Below are positions 39,313 through 48,696 of a stretch of DNA of 64,000 nt, piece by piece (the stretch's first letter is position 1; each line of letters begins with the position of its first letter). A program made the translations under genes and the position numbers. Source of the stretch: Herbaspirillum chlorophenolicum (lineage in GTDB: Bacteria; Pseudomonadota; Gammaproteobacteria; Burkholderiales; Burkholderiaceae_D); assembly GCF_001189955.1 (NCBI RefSeq), contig NZ_LFLT01000006.1, positions 62,001-126,000 on the forward strand, given 5' to 3'. The notes beneath the pieces are model-generated. The model was not told the DNA's origin and did no database searches. It saw only the letters and a list, made by a program, of their open reading frames with translations.

Positions 39313-41404
39313 TTGATCCTCCGCCGCAGTTGAGATCGATTAAGGTCACGTCCACCAGACCGATATTGATGCCCAGCAGACTGTTCAGCAGGCTCGCCAG
39401 GGTGCTGCCCAGGCTATTGAGGACCGGTGTCAGCAGGCTTTGCACCAGGCCGAGCAGGGTCAGCAGCACATTGCTGACCGTATTGCCGCCGCTGCTCTGG
39501 CTGCCGCTTAATTGGTTGGCCAGCGTGCATTGGTTGTAATTGCCGCTCAAAAGACAACCGACGTTGCCCAGCAGGTTGCCCAGCAGATTGAGAACGCTGG
39601 TCAGCAAGCCGCCGACCAGATTGCCGACACTGTTGAGCAGGCTGATCACGCCGGCGCCCAGGGAGTTGGTCAGCAACTGATTGACGCTGGTGCCCAGGCT
39701 ATTGACAAAGGCGGTGAGTGAAGTCAGGGAAGTGTCCAGTGTCTGGACCGCCGTATTCAGCACATTGCCGGTCGCGCTCAGCAGCGTCGACGCCAGCGAA
39801 TTGTTGGTGACGTTGCCTTGCCCTTGATTGAGCAACTGGCCCAGCACGGTTGCCACCACTGCCTGCAGGAGATTGCTGACGGTGGTGCCAAGCTGCAGGC
39901 TGTTGTTGCCGACGGTTTGCGTCTGTCCTTTGCTCAGCGTCACGCTGCCGGTATTGTTCAGGCCGGTAATGGCGAAGCTGGTATTGAGGCTGAGTACGTT
40001 GCCGAGGATATTGACCAGCGGAGCAGGTGTCAGAGCTGTGTCGCAAGCGCCTTGCGTTGAAAAGATCGCACCCGAATTGACGTTTCCGACGCAGACCTTG
40101 AGTATCGGCGCCGATACCGCGATGGTGGCGGTGTCGTTGCCATTGCTGTCCTTGGCGGTGCACATGTTTGTAATCGTGCCCTGGCCATTGACGACATCGA
40201 TGGCGATGGGCAGGTTCACGCTGAGCAATCCCGCCGTCAGCCCGTTGGCCGTCACCTTGCTGTATACCCGGACCTGCGAGGTATAGGCCGTCGTGCCGAC
40301 GCCGCCGATGCCGATCGACGGCGGTTCGACGATGCCGACCTGCAACTGGGTTTGGACGACGCCAGGGACGTTGATAGTGAGCGGCAGCGCGGCAAAATTA
40401 TGGCTGTTGGCCACACCGATGGCGGTGGTCAGCAATTGCAGCGCGTTGATGCTGAGCTGCAGCGCGGATGCGCCGTTGGCCGCATCCGCCAGTACAAACA
40501 GGCCACCGCGGCCGGTGCTGTCGGAGATGATCTTGACCAACTGGCCGCCCGCAGCCTGCAAGCCGAGTGCGCTCAACAGGTTTTGCTGGCCGAGGACGGT
40601 CGACATTGCCCCCAGCAAGGCTTCCAGGGTACAACTGCCGTTGCTGCAACCGGCGGTGTTGAGCAGAACAGCCTGCTTGATCGTGGCGACATCGGCCGTC
40701 AGCGGAATCTGAAAGCCGAGCGCATTGAGCAGGCCGCTGGGCGTCACCGACACATTGGCCAGGCCGTTGTAGGAGACCAGCCCGGTGCCGTTGATGTTCA
40801 CGCCCAGGGCGGTGAGCAGGCCTGGCACCACGCCATTATTGATTTGTATTAGCTGGGAGCCGACGGAAAAGACCGCGATCGGCGCCGACGCCGTGGCGAT
40901 GGCCGTCGCTCTGATCTGCTGTGTGCCCCAGGGGCCGAAGAAGTTGCGGACCGAACGCTGTAGCACCACGTTGACCGCGGTCGGCTGCGGCTGTCCCGAA
41001 GGCGCAATCCCCCCCGGATACGCCAGGTAGTTCGGCGAGGCGGGGATGGCAACCGGGTCCCAGTTGCCGCAAGTGACGGTCAATGTTCCGGTAAAGCCCT
41101 GGGCAACTTGTGCGTTGGCGCTGGCGACCTGGAATACCGTAGCGCATTGGTCATTCGTCAAGGCATTCGATCTGGGCAGTTGCTGCGCGCCGGCAATGGC
41201 GGCCAGATCCGCGATTTTTTGCAGATCCCGTTTCTGGAAAAACAGATAGCCGATATCGATCGAGGCCAGCAGGATGATCATGACCGAAATGAAAATGGCC
41301 GTCATCACGACAATCGAGCCGTTCTGGCGATGACGCGCCGCCGCCGTGCATTGCCGCACCGGCATGCCGGGAGCTGATGAACACGAGGGCGCGGGTGTGG
41401 TCAT
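39293..41404 (-). CDS. tadG: TadG-like protein with long repetitive C-terminal region
   Basis: The 703-residue product has a polar start (1-29), then NGSIVVMTAIFISVMIILLASIDIGYLFFQKRDLQKIADLAAIAGAQQL (about 28-76), a Tad_N/TadG-type membrane anchor that keeps it in the inner membrane with a large periplasmic part. The C-terminal third (about 480-690) is a low-complexity run of leucine/asparagine-rich LLNSLG- and LGNLL-type units. There is no VWA domain, so it differs from classical TadG. It lies between DUF3613 and DUF4282 genes. Confidence 0.75.
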   Translation of the reverse strand: MTTPAPSCSSAPGMPVRQCTAAARHRQNGSIVVMTAIFISVMIILLASIDIGYLFFQKRDLQKIADLAAIAGAQQLPRSNALTNDQCATVFQVASANAQVAQGFTGTLTVTCGNWDPVAIPASPNYLAYPGGIAPSGQPQPTAVNVVLQRSVRNFFGPWGTQQIRATAIATASAPIAVFSVGSQLIQINNGVVPGLLTALGVNINGTGLVSYNGLANVSVTPSGLLNALGFQIPLTADVATIKQAVLLNTAGCSNGSCTLEALLGAMSTVLGQQNLLSALGLQAAGGQLVKIISDSTGRGGLFVLADAANGASALQLSINALQLLTTAIGVANSHNFAALPLTINVPGVVQTQLQVGIVEPPSIGIGGVGTTAYTSQVRVYSKVTANGLTAGLLSVNLPIAIDVVNGQGTITNMCTAKDSNGNDTATIAVSAPILKVCVGNVNSGAIFSTQGACDTALTPAPLVNILGNVLSLNTSFAITGLNNTGSVTLSKGQTQTVGNNSLQLGTTVSNLLQAVVATVLGQLLNQGQGNVTNNSLASTLLSATGNVLNTAVQTLDTSLTSLTAFVNSLGTSVNQLLTNSLGAGVISLLNSVGNLVGGLLTSVLNLLGNLLGNVGCLLSGNYNQCTLANQLSGSQSSGGNTVSNVLLTLLGLVQSLLTPVLNSLGSTLASLLNSLLGINIGLVDVTLIDLNCGGGSNVKLVY

Positions 41405-41411
41405 GGCGATC

Positions 41412-41759
41412 TCACTGGCCGCTGCCGATTTTCTGGATCTTGTTGCCGTAGGACTCAGGGATCGGGTATTTGTAGCTGTTCAGATAGCGTTGCCAGCTAA
41501 GTTCCGCCGCCGGGCCCAGCGTCGGCAGGGTGGGAGCCGCCTGGCTGCCATCCGCCTGCATTTGCAGCATGGCATTCGTGGCGTCGCCTATCTGCGCCGG
41601 CGGTTTCTGGCTTGCGGGTATTTCTGCTGTGGGCGGTTTGTTGTTGAGCGCTTCAGGATCACGCGATTGCGCGATCGCCGCCGGCATGACGCCAGACGAG
41701 AGTGCGACCAATCCACAGAACACGAATCTGCCTGTACGGCGTGGCCTGTTTGCTGACAT
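41412..41759 (-). CDS. DUF3613 domain protein of the Tad locus
   Basis: The 115-residue product has an N-terminal hydrophobic signal (about 12-30) and a DUF3613-like core, GDATNAMLQMQADGSQAAPTLPTLGPAAELSWQRYLNSYKYPIPESYG. DUF3613 proteins occur in Tad loci of beta- and gammaproteobacteria with no assigned function. AAAGGGG precedes ATG 41759. It ends 7 bases before tadG. Confidence 0.75.
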   Translation of the reverse strand: MSANRPRRTGRFVFCGLVALSSGVMPAAIAQSRDPEALNNKPPTAEIPASQKPPAQIGDATNAMLQMQADGSQAAPTLPTLGPAAELSWQRYLNSYKYPIPESYGNKIQKIGSGQ

Positions 41760-41867
41760 GATGCCCCTTTCGGTGTGCAATGATTCAACGTATTACGCCT
41801 TGTCCATCCGCTCGATTTGTTCATCTTGCTGGTGCTGCCGTGTTCACTCCGCTGTCTTCATGCCCGA

Positions 41868-42803
41868 TCAATCGCTGCGGCGAAACCGCTCCAGCATCGA
41901 CTGCATGAAGCCGACGCTGTTGTAGTCGGGCGCTGTTATGGTTCTGGTGATGGCTGCCGTGCTGATTGGCGCGATCGGCATGATTGCCGTCGTTGCGGTG
42001 ACGGTTTCTGCGGTTGCGACAGCGACTGCTTTCGCCGGCGCCGCCTTGCCTTGCGCCGGCAGCGGAACCGGCTGTCCGCTGATCTCCCTGGCCTGGCGGA
42101 AGATTTCGGCGCGCGCATCGGGCGGAATCTCGGCCCGCTTCATCAAGCCATCGGCTTTCGCGGTCTCGTCCGTCAGCAGCAAGAACAAGGCCAGGTTGCT
42201 GAGGATCTTGCGATTGTCCGGATCCAGTTCGGCGGCCTGCATCAGCGGCAGCCGCGCAGCGCGACGGTCGTCGCCATGCAGCAGGGCATAACCCAGGTCG
42301 CTCAGCACCGTCGCATTGACGGGGGAGAGCTGATTGGCTTTCCTGAAGTCCACGGCAGCGGCAGCGTAGTCGCCGCGTTGCGCCGCCAGCAAGCCAAGCC
42401 CGTGCCAGGCGGCAGTCGCTTCCGGACCTGACAGCAATTGCTTGTATTGCACTTCGGCGGCAGCCGTTTCGCCGGTCAGCCGCAATGCATCGGCGCGCAT
42501 GCGCTGTACTTCGGGCGAGCTGCCGTAAGCGTTCTGGTAAGCGTCGAGATGGGCCAGCGAGGCAAAGTACAGGGAGCGCGCCTGCATTTTCCGGATCATC
42601 TCAAGATAGACCTGCTTGTTGTCCAGGCTGGGCTTTTCTTCTTCCGCCTGCTGCCGCTGCAAGGCGGCCTCGTTCTGCGCCGCATAACCGCCGGCCGAGT
42701 TGTTGAACGAGGAGCATGCGCCCAGCGCCGCCAGCAGCGGAACCAGGCATACGGCCGGAAACCGCCGGCGGATATTCTTTTCGGCAATGTCGATCATGAT
42801 CAT
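41868..42803 (-). CDS. tadD: TPR lipoprotein TadD
   Basis: The 311-residue product has a lipoprotein signal with LGACSS (Cys30) and then tetratricopeptide-like helices (about 70-230: WHGLGLLAAQRGDYAAAAVDFRKANQL, VLSDLGYALLHGDD, LSNLALFLL). TadD is an outer-membrane lipoprotein that assists assembly of the RcpA secretin. The last about 80 residues are Ala/Thr/Pro-rich with no fold seen. Its ATG overlaps the tadC stop (ATGA). Confidence 0.85.
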   Translation of the reverse strand: MIMIDIAEKNIRRRFPAVCLVPLLAALGACSSFNNSAGGYAAQNEAALQRQQAEEEKPSLDNKQVYLEMIRKMQARSLYFASLAHLDAYQNAYGSSPEVQRMRADALRLTGETAAAEVQYKQLLSGPEATAAWHGLGLLAAQRGDYAAAAVDFRKANQLSPVNATVLSDLGYALLHGDDRRAARLPLMQAAELDPDNRKILSNLALFLLLTDETAKADGLMKRAEIPPDARAEIFRQAREISGQPVPLPAQGKAAPAKAVAVATAETVTATTAIMPIAPISTAAITRTITAPDYNSVGFMQSMLERFRRSD

Positions 42804-43750
42804 GTTCCCACCTGCGAGAGTGTGCGGATGATGGCAATGAAACCTGCGCCGCCGGTGATGATCAGCAGACCCGGCAACAGGGTCAGCACCATGACGCCGG
42901 TCATTTTTACGGTGAGCTTGCCGATGCGTTCTTTCATTTCCATCTTGCGCTGCTCGCGAATTCTTTCGCTGAACTGCTGCAGCGGCTGCTGCACCGCGCC
43001 GCCGTAACGGTCCACCTGCGCGATCAGGCGGCCGATGGAGTTCATGTCATCGTTGTCGAATACGGTGGAAAAGCGCTTGAGCGATTGCTCGCGGGTACGC
43101 CCGTTCAGGTATTGCTGCGAGGCGATCTGCAGTTCCTTGCTCAGCACCGGCAGGGCGTGCGCGAATTCGTTTTGCACCACATGCAGGCTTTGGTCGATGG
43201 ACAAGCCGACGCCCTGCAGCAGGCGCAGCAAGTCGATCAGCAGGGGCAGTTCTTCGGCGGCTTTGCGGCGCCGTTCTTTTGCCTTGGCCAGCATGACCCA
43301 TTTCGGGATCATGTAGCCGATCCCGAAACCGAAGAAGCCGATGATCAGCAAATGCAGCACATCCTCGTCGGCGCGCACGATCCAGGCAATGATGGGAATA
43401 CCGGCGCCGAGCAGCACGCGCGTGGCGAAGAACAAGGCCTTGCCGCGAATGTCGTTGACGCCGCACTGGTCCAGCAGCTGCCGGTCTTCTTCTGCGACCA
43501 GTTGCCGTCCCAGCGGCGTGTCGACCCATTGCGCGGCATAGTTCGCCAGATGATCCAGCCAGCGTTGCCTGGACGGGGCGGTGGGCGGCTGCTCCGGATC
43601 CGGTTGCTGCTGCTGGATGTCGATGCGCCGGTTCAAGACTTTTTCGCTGCGCCGCAATTGCCAGTCGCGCAGCAGTATGGCGCCGGCGATCAGCAAGGCC
43701 GCCGCTGCCAGCAACAGCATGGAGATGACGATCAGGCGTTCCTGTTCCAT
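42800..43750 (-). CDS. tadC: Pilus inner-membrane platform protein TadC
   Basis: The 316-residue product is a type II secretion F-domain protein: an N-terminal span, a cytoplasmic helical domain (LPLLIDLLRLLQGVGLSIDQSLHVVQNEFAHALPVLSKELQIA), and two or three C-terminal spans. With TadB it forms the platform on which the TadA ATPase works. It starts 7 bases after tadB and overlaps tadD. Confidence 0.92.
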   Translation of the reverse strand: MEQERLIVISMLLLAAAALLIAGAILLRDWQLRRSEKVLNRRIDIQQQQPDPEQPPTAPSRQRWLDHLANYAAQWVDTPLGRQLVAEEDRQLLDQCGVNDIRGKALFFATRVLLGAGIPIIAWIVRADEDVLHLLIIGFFGFGIGYMIPKWVMLAKAKERRRKAAEELPLLIDLLRLLQGVGLSIDQSLHVVQNEFAHALPVLSKELQIASQQYLNGRTREQSLKRFSTVFDNDDMNSIGRLIAQVDRYGGAVQQPLQQFSERIREQRKMEMKERIGKLTVKMTGVMVLTLLPGLLIITGGAGFIAIIRTLSQVGT

Positions 43751-43757
43751 GGTTCCC

Positions 43758-44693
43758 TCACACTGATTTGGCCAACCGGTACAACCAGTAGGCGCCGACG
43801 AATTCCATGACGGTGGCGCCGAACAGCAGTTGCTTGCCGACGCTGTCGTCCCACATCAACATGAACATGTCGTTGTTGAACATGACCATGAAGGCGCCCA
43901 GGCCGATCGGCATCAATGCCAGCACCCAGGCCGACAACCTGATCTCCGCCGACAGCGCCAGCAATTCGCTTTGCGCCTGTTCGCGATCGCGCATGAAGGA
44001 GGCCATGCGCTCGAGTACCGTGTCGGCACGGCCGCCGAAGCGCAGCGCCACGCCGATGACGGCGGCCACCAGGTTCAGTTCGGTCAGGCGGAATGTGCGG
44101 GCTTCCTGCGCTAAAGCATGTTCCAGGCTGCGGCCGGCCTGTATCAGCAGATTGGCCCGATTCAGCGGCTCCTTGAGCGGCGCATCGATGGTCAGCAGCG
44201 CCGCCTGGAAAGAAGACTCGAGGCTATTGCCGATCGTTGTCAGGCGCACCATCGTATCGAGAAAGGCCGGCAATTGATGCACCATCTTCTGGTGGCGCCT
44301 GGTGATTTTCAGCCATAGGCGGAAATACGCCAGCACGAGGTACATCAGCACGGCGCAGACGGTCGACAGCACGCCGCCGAAAACCATCGCCAGTATCGCC
44401 AGCACCAGGCCAGGCAACAGCAGTCCGGCATACAGCGCAATTCCCGGCACGACGCCCGCGCGCAGCCAGAAGTGACGCCACAGGCGAGGGCCGGGTTGGG
44501 CCGGCAGGAACAGCGGCTGGTCGCTGCCGTCCGCGTCAGCGTCGAGCGTGGGCGCCATGCTGCGTATCTGCTGGTTGACGAAGTCCGACGTGGCGTTTTG
44601 ATGCAGCCGGGATTTGGCGTTTTGCCACAGCAGGATGCCCAGCGCCAGCAGTAGCACTGCTACGGCCATCAACCATAATGCGGGGGCAGTCAT
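43758..44693 (-). CDS. tadB: Pilus inner-membrane platform protein TadB
   Basis: The 311-residue product has an N-terminal span (about 5-22), two spans near 95-130, the T2SSF domain (LPAFLDTMVRLTTIGNSLESSFQAALLTI) and C-terminal spans. It is the partner of TadC. GGAGGAACTG lies just before the ATG and its first base overlaps the last base of the cpaF stop (TGATG), so translation is coupled. Confidence 0.92.
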   Translation of the reverse strand: MTAPALWLMAVAVLLLALGILLWQNAKSRLHQNATSDFVNQQIRSMAPTLDADADGSDQPLFLPAQPGPRLWRHFWLRAGVVPGIALYAGLLLPGLVLAILAMVFGGVLSTVCAVLMYLVLAYFRLWLKITRRHQKMVHQLPAFLDTMVRLTTIGNSLESSFQAALLTIDAPLKEPLNRANLLIQAGRSLEHALAQEARTFRLTELNLVAAVIGVALRFGGRADTVLERMASFMRDREQAQSELLALSAEIRLSAWVLALMPIGLGAFMVMFNNDMFMLMWDDSVGKQLLFGATVMEFVGAYWLYRLAKSV

Positions 44694-46012
44694 CAGTTCC
44701 TCCGCGGCGGGTTGCCGTCGCCCGCGTTTTGCATCAGGCGCCGTTTTTGCAGTTTCGGAGAATGCGGCTGTATGCCCAGCGACACCCAGCGATCCTTTTC
44801 CTCGCCGTCTGGCGTGTTGTAGCTTTCGTGGCGATACAGTTCCTGGGTGGTAATGATGTTGTCGCCGACGCCGGTGATTTCGGTGATCGACATGATGCGG
44901 CGCCGGCCATTGGAAAGGCGCGCGATCTGCACGATGAAGTCGAGCGCGCCGGCGATCTGCCGCCGCAGGCTCGATTCGCTGCCCTGGAAGCCGGCGAAGC
45001 CGGCCAGCATCTCGATCCTGTGCAGGCATTCGCGCGGCGTATTGGCGTGGATGGTGGCCATCGAGCCGTCGTGGCCGGTATTCATGGCTTGCAGCATTTC
45101 CAGCACTTCGGCGCCGCGCACTTCGCCCACGATGATGCGGTCGGGACGCATGCGCAGGCTGTTGCGGATCAGGTCGCGGATGGTCACCGCGCCGGAACCT
45201 TCAAAGCTGCCGATGCGCGACTCCAGGCGCACCACATGCGGATGGTTCAGCGACAGTTCGGCGGTGTCCTCGATGGTCACGACGCGCTCATTGTTGGGGA
45301 TGAAGAAGGCCAATGCATTGAGCAGCGAGGTCTTGCCGGAACTGGTGCCGCCTGAGATCAGGATATTGCAGCGCGCCTTGACCGCCTGCTCAAGCAGGTT
45401 GAACAACTGGTCGTTCAGTGTGCCGAGTTCTTGCAGATCGGCCGGCTTCAGCGGGTCTTTGCGGAACTTGCGGATGGACACCATCGGGCCGTCCACCGCC
45501 AGCGGCTCGATCACGACATTGAGGCGGCCGCCGTCGGGCAGGCGTGCATCGACCATGGGATTGGATTCGTCCAGGCGGCGGCCGAGCGGCGCCAGAATCC
45601 GGCGCACGATGCGCAGCAGGTGGTTGTTGTCGGTGAAACGCAGGGTTTCCCGCTCCAGCACGCCGTGGCGCGACACGAACACATCGTTGTAGCCATTGAT
45701 CAGGATATCTTCGACGGCGGCATCGCCCAGCAGGTCTTCCAGCGGCCCCAGCCCGGCCAGTTCCTTGGTCAGCGAATCGGCGATCAGGCGCACTTCGTTT
45801 TCATTGAGCGGTATATGCCGCAGGCGCACAAAGCCGTCGACATCCAGATTGACGAACTGCTGGATCGCGGTGCGCGACCAGCGTCCGAATTCCGCGCCCA
45901 GCTCTTCGATGCGCGTCAGCAGGTTGTCGTAGGCAGCGGTCTTGATATCCTGGAACCGCTGGGTGTTGACGAAGGATTCGTTGTCGTCGGCCAGATCAAT
46001 GTGTTCGCTCAT
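44693..46012 (-). CDS. tadA: Pilus assembly ATPase TadA/CpaF
   Basis: The secretion ATPase that drives Flp pilus extension and retraction. The 439-residue product has the CpaF N-terminal domain and the VirB11-type ATPase core: Walker A ISGGTSSGKTSLLNA, RLPDGGRLNVVIEPLAVDGP, an Asp box in TIEDTAELSLN, RMRPDRIIVGEVRGAEVLEMLQAMNTGHDGSMATIHAN and LRRQIAGALDFIVQIARLSNGRRRI. The family length and motifs are complete. It is 34 bases downstream of tadZ. Confidence 0.95.
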   Translation of the reverse strand: MSEHIDLADDNESFVNTQRFQDIKTAAYDNLLTRIEELGAEFGRWSRTAIQQFVNLDVDGFVRLRHIPLNENEVRLIADSLTKELAGLGPLEDLLGDAAVEDILINGYNDVFVSRHGVLERETLRFTDNNHLLRIVRRILAPLGRRLDESNPMVDARLPDGGRLNVVIEPLAVDGPMVSIRKFRKDPLKPADLQELGTLNDQLFNLLEQAVKARCNILISGGTSSGKTSLLNALAFFIPNNERVVTIEDTAELSLNHPHVVRLESRIGSFEGSGAVTIRDLIRNSLRMRPDRIIVGEVRGAEVLEMLQAMNTGHDGSMATIHANTPRECLHRIEMLAGFAGFQGSESSLRRQIAGALDFIVQIARLSNGRRRIMSITEITGVGDNIITTQELYRHESYNTPDGEEKDRWVSLGIQPHSPKLQKRRLMQNAGDGNPPRRN

Positions 46013-46046
46013 CTCGCTTTTTCCTTATCTGCATCCATGATGTTTT

Positions 46047-47321
46047 TTATCGAAACAGGACACCGGACAGCCAGCGGGACAACGTCCCAGCACCATTTAT
46101 TTTCACTACCGAGCCCAAGGTTTTTTCGACCAGCGTCTCGAGCGCATGGAGATAGGAATCGCTACCGACGATTTCGTGCAGCAGCTTGCCCTGATTGGCG
46201 CTGCTCATCAGCGATGCGGTGCGATCCGGTATCGCGGCCGCCAGGTTCAGCTGGAAGCGTTCGGCGATCTGCTCGGCGCTCATGCCGTATTGCTTGTTGT
46301 AGCGATTGACGATCAGCTGCCGTGGCGGAGTTGCCGTTACGCTTGCATGCAGGTCGAGTTCGGCAATCAGCGCCGCCAGCGACACCAGCGAACCGGCGCT
46401 CTGGTCGGTCAGCAGCCATGTCTGGTCGGCCGTGGCGGCCATCTTGCAAGCCAATGCGGGATCGGCAAAGCCGCCCAGGTCCATCACCAGCACATCGAAG
46501 TACGAGCGCAGCAGCGCCAGCACCGCCACGATATCGGCAGCGGCCAGGCCGCTGATCTGGTGCGCGCTGCGCGGGATGGAAATGATCTTGATGCCGCTGC
46601 GGCTGCGCGTCAGGGCCGTCTGAATCAGCGTCTGGTCCAGGCGATGCCGGCTGCGCACGACGTCGGCGAAATGAAAACTGCCGGAGGCATTCAGGTATAG
46701 CTGGCCGTCGCCCGCCGGCAAGCCCAGGTCGAGCAAGGCGACCCGGAATTCGGCCTGGCCGGCGATGTGGCGCTGCTGCAAAAGGTCGGCCAAATGCACT
46801 GCCATGGTGGTGGTCCCGATGCCGGCGCGGGCGCCGAGCAAGGCGATCAGGACGCCTTGCTGCGAATCCTGTGCGGAGGAGGTGGCGCCCGACGCAATCA
46901 GCTTGCGCACGACGTCGCGCGCTTCGACCGCCGCCGCCGACATGTCGATGAAATGATTGACGCCGGCGCGCAGTGCAGCCACCGCGCCTTCCGGGTAATT
47001 CATCGTGCCTACGGCGATCAGCAGGCAATGCGGCATTTCTTTTTTCAGCGTCTGCGCCAGCGCGATCATGTCGGCCGCGCAATTGGCGATGCTGCTGCCG
47101 CAATTTCCCGAGAAGTCCAGAAAGACCAGGCGCGGCCTGGATTCACCGATCTGGGCGGCGAGCAGGGGCAGCGCCACCAATTCCTGTTGCTGGACCTGCC
47201 ACTCGTTCAGTGCTTGCGCCAGCCAGCGCGCATGCGTTCCGTTTGACGAGCAGAAGACAAACCGGTTGGCGTCAGCAATGGTGGTGGCACCGTGATCAGT
47301 TTTATCCATAAGGGAAGTCAA
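46047..47321 (-). CDS. tadZ: Pilus localisation protein TadZ/CpaE
   Basis: The 424-residue product has an N-terminal atypical receiver (about 20-125) and a C-terminal ParA/MinD-type domain that positions the pilus machine. The nucleotide loop reads LLGARAGIGTTTMAVHLA, lacking the lysines of a true deviant Walker A, so ATPase activity is doubtful, as in some other TadZ proteins. DVLVMDLGGFADPALACKMA is the Walker B-like strand. The TTG at 47321 has GGAG 7 bases upstream, while ATG 47309 has no site. It follows rcpA by 15 bases. Confidence 0.88.
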   Translation of the reverse strand: MTSLMDKTDHGATTIADANRFVFCSSNGTHARWLAQALNEWQVQQQELVALPLLAAQIGESRPRLVFLDFSGNCGSSIANCAADMIALAQTLKKEMPHCLLIAVGTMNYPEGAVAALRAGVNHFIDMSAAAVEARDVVRKLIASGATSSAQDSQQGVLIALLGARAGIGTTTMAVHLADLLQQRHIAGQAEFRVALLDLGLPAGDGQLYLNASGSFHFADVVRSRHRLDQTLIQTALTRSRSGIKIISIPRSAHQISGLAAADIVAVLALLRSYFDVLVMDLGGFADPALACKMAATADQTWLLTDQSAGSLVSLAALIAELDLHASVTATPPRQLIVNRYNKQYGMSAEQIAERFQLNLAAAIPDRTASLMSSANQGKLLHEIVGSDSYLHALETLVEKTLGSVVKINGAGTLSRWLSGVLFR

Positions 47322-47336
47322 GAATGATCTCCACGG

Positions 47337-48644
47337 TTATTTTGAAAAACCTGGCAAATCGTCGCCGCCCGCATTGCCCATCAAGTAGGCGCTCCACGCG
47401 TTGGTCGGCGTGTCGAGTTTTTCCTTGTCGGCGCCCGGCATGGCCAATTTGACGCCTTTGGCAATCGGATTGACCAGTTTGGGCGTGACCACGATGACCA
47501 GTTCCTTTTCATCCCGCGAATAGCTCATGCTGCGGAAAAAAGTGCCGATGATCGGCAAGTCGCCGAGGAAGGGCACCTTGCTGAGGCTGGATTTGGTGGT
47601 GCGCGACACCAGGCCGCCGATGACGAAGCTCTCGCCGTCGCCCAGTTCAACGGTGGTCTCGGCGCGGCGCGTGGTAATGGCCGGAATCGATACGCCGCTG
47701 CTCACCAGCGCATTGGTGTAATCGATGTCGCTGGCTTCCGGCGCCACCTTCAGGGCGATCCGGTTGGGCGCGAGCACCGTCGGCGTCACGGTGAGGCCGA
47801 TGCCGAACGGCTTGTAGACAATGGTCGTGGTGCCGAGACCACCCGACTGCGGAATCGGCAGTTCGCCGCCCGCCAGGAAACTGGCGCTCTGGCCCGACAA
47901 GGCCGTCAGCGTGGGCTGGGCCAGCACGCGGGCCAGGCCATTGTTTTCGATCAGTTCCAGCGATGTTTGCAGATTGAAGCTGCCGCGCTTCAAGCCAGTC
48001 ACCAGGTTGAATGCGGAAGTCGTTGGCGTTTGCAGCGGCACGCTGGCCGGCAGGTTGTTGCTCAACCCGAAGGTGAAGTTGCCGCGCGCCAGATTGAACA
48101 GGAAGCCGAAGCCGGCTTCTTTCAGCGCCGTCCTGCTGAATTCGACGATTTTGACATCGATCTGCACGACGCCGCCGGTGGCGATGGTGGCCGTGTCGAT
48201 GACTTTGTCCTTGCCCACGGCATTGGCGGCAACCGCATTGCTGTAAGCATGCTCCAGCAGCGAGGGCGACTGGCCGCGCAGCAAGGCGCTGTCGTCATTG
48301 ATCTGCAGTTCGGCGCCGCCCGGGGCCGGCGGCTGCTGGCGCTGCAACTGGCTTTGCACCGTAACTTGCCAGACGCGGCTGCTGCCGTTGCGCTGCCATG
48401 CGGTGACGGTGGTTGTGCCGCTTTTCTTGCCGACCACCAGCACGCTGCCCTGGCGTTTTGCGGAACCGCGCAGGACCACGATATCGGCCACATCCGGATT
48501 GGCGACGGCGATGCGCTCCAGGCCGGCGGGGATAGCCAGCTCGCGCTGCTCATGTACGCCGAGATGCACACTGGCATCGTCCGCCATGACTGAAATTGTC
48601 GGCAGCAGGCTTGTTGCAACCACGAGAGCCTTGCATATATTCAT
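47337..48644 (-). CDS. rcpA: Outer-membrane secretin RcpA/CpaC
   Basis: The outer-membrane channel for the Flp pilus. The 435-residue product has a signal peptide, a pilus-type N domain (VHLGVHEQRELAIPAGLERIAVANPDVADI) and the secretin core with GGELPIPQSGG and VPFLGDLPIIGTFFRS, ending with ELVIVVTPKLVNPI. GGGGAAG lies before the chosen ATG (48644), whereas in-frame starts 12 and 27 bases upstream have poorer sites. It depends on TadD for assembly in other bacteria. Confidence 0.93.
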   Translation of the reverse strand: MNICKALVVATSLLPTISVMADDASVHLGVHEQRELAIPAGLERIAVANPDVADIVVLRGSAKRQGSVLVVGKKSGTTTVTAWQRNGSSRVWQVTVQSQLQRQQPPAPGGAELQINDDSALLRGQSPSLLEHAYSNAVAANAVGKDKVIDTATIATGGVVQIDVKIVEFSRTALKEAGFGFLFNLARGNFTFGLSNNLPASVPLQTPTTSAFNLVTGLKRGSFNLQTSLELIENNGLARVLAQPTLTALSGQSASFLAGGELPIPQSGGLGTTTIVYKPFGIGLTVTPTVLAPNRIALKVAPEASDIDYTNALVSSGVSIPAITTRRAETTVELGDGESFVIGGLVSRTTKSSLSKVPFLGDLPIIGTFFRSMSYSRDEKELVIVVTPKLVNPIAKGVKLAMPGADKEKLDTPTNAWSAYLMGNAGGDDLPGFSK

Positions 48645-48696
48645 GTTCTTCCCCATGTCGGTTCGGCACAAATTCCAGGTTCAGGCTGCGGCGCAA

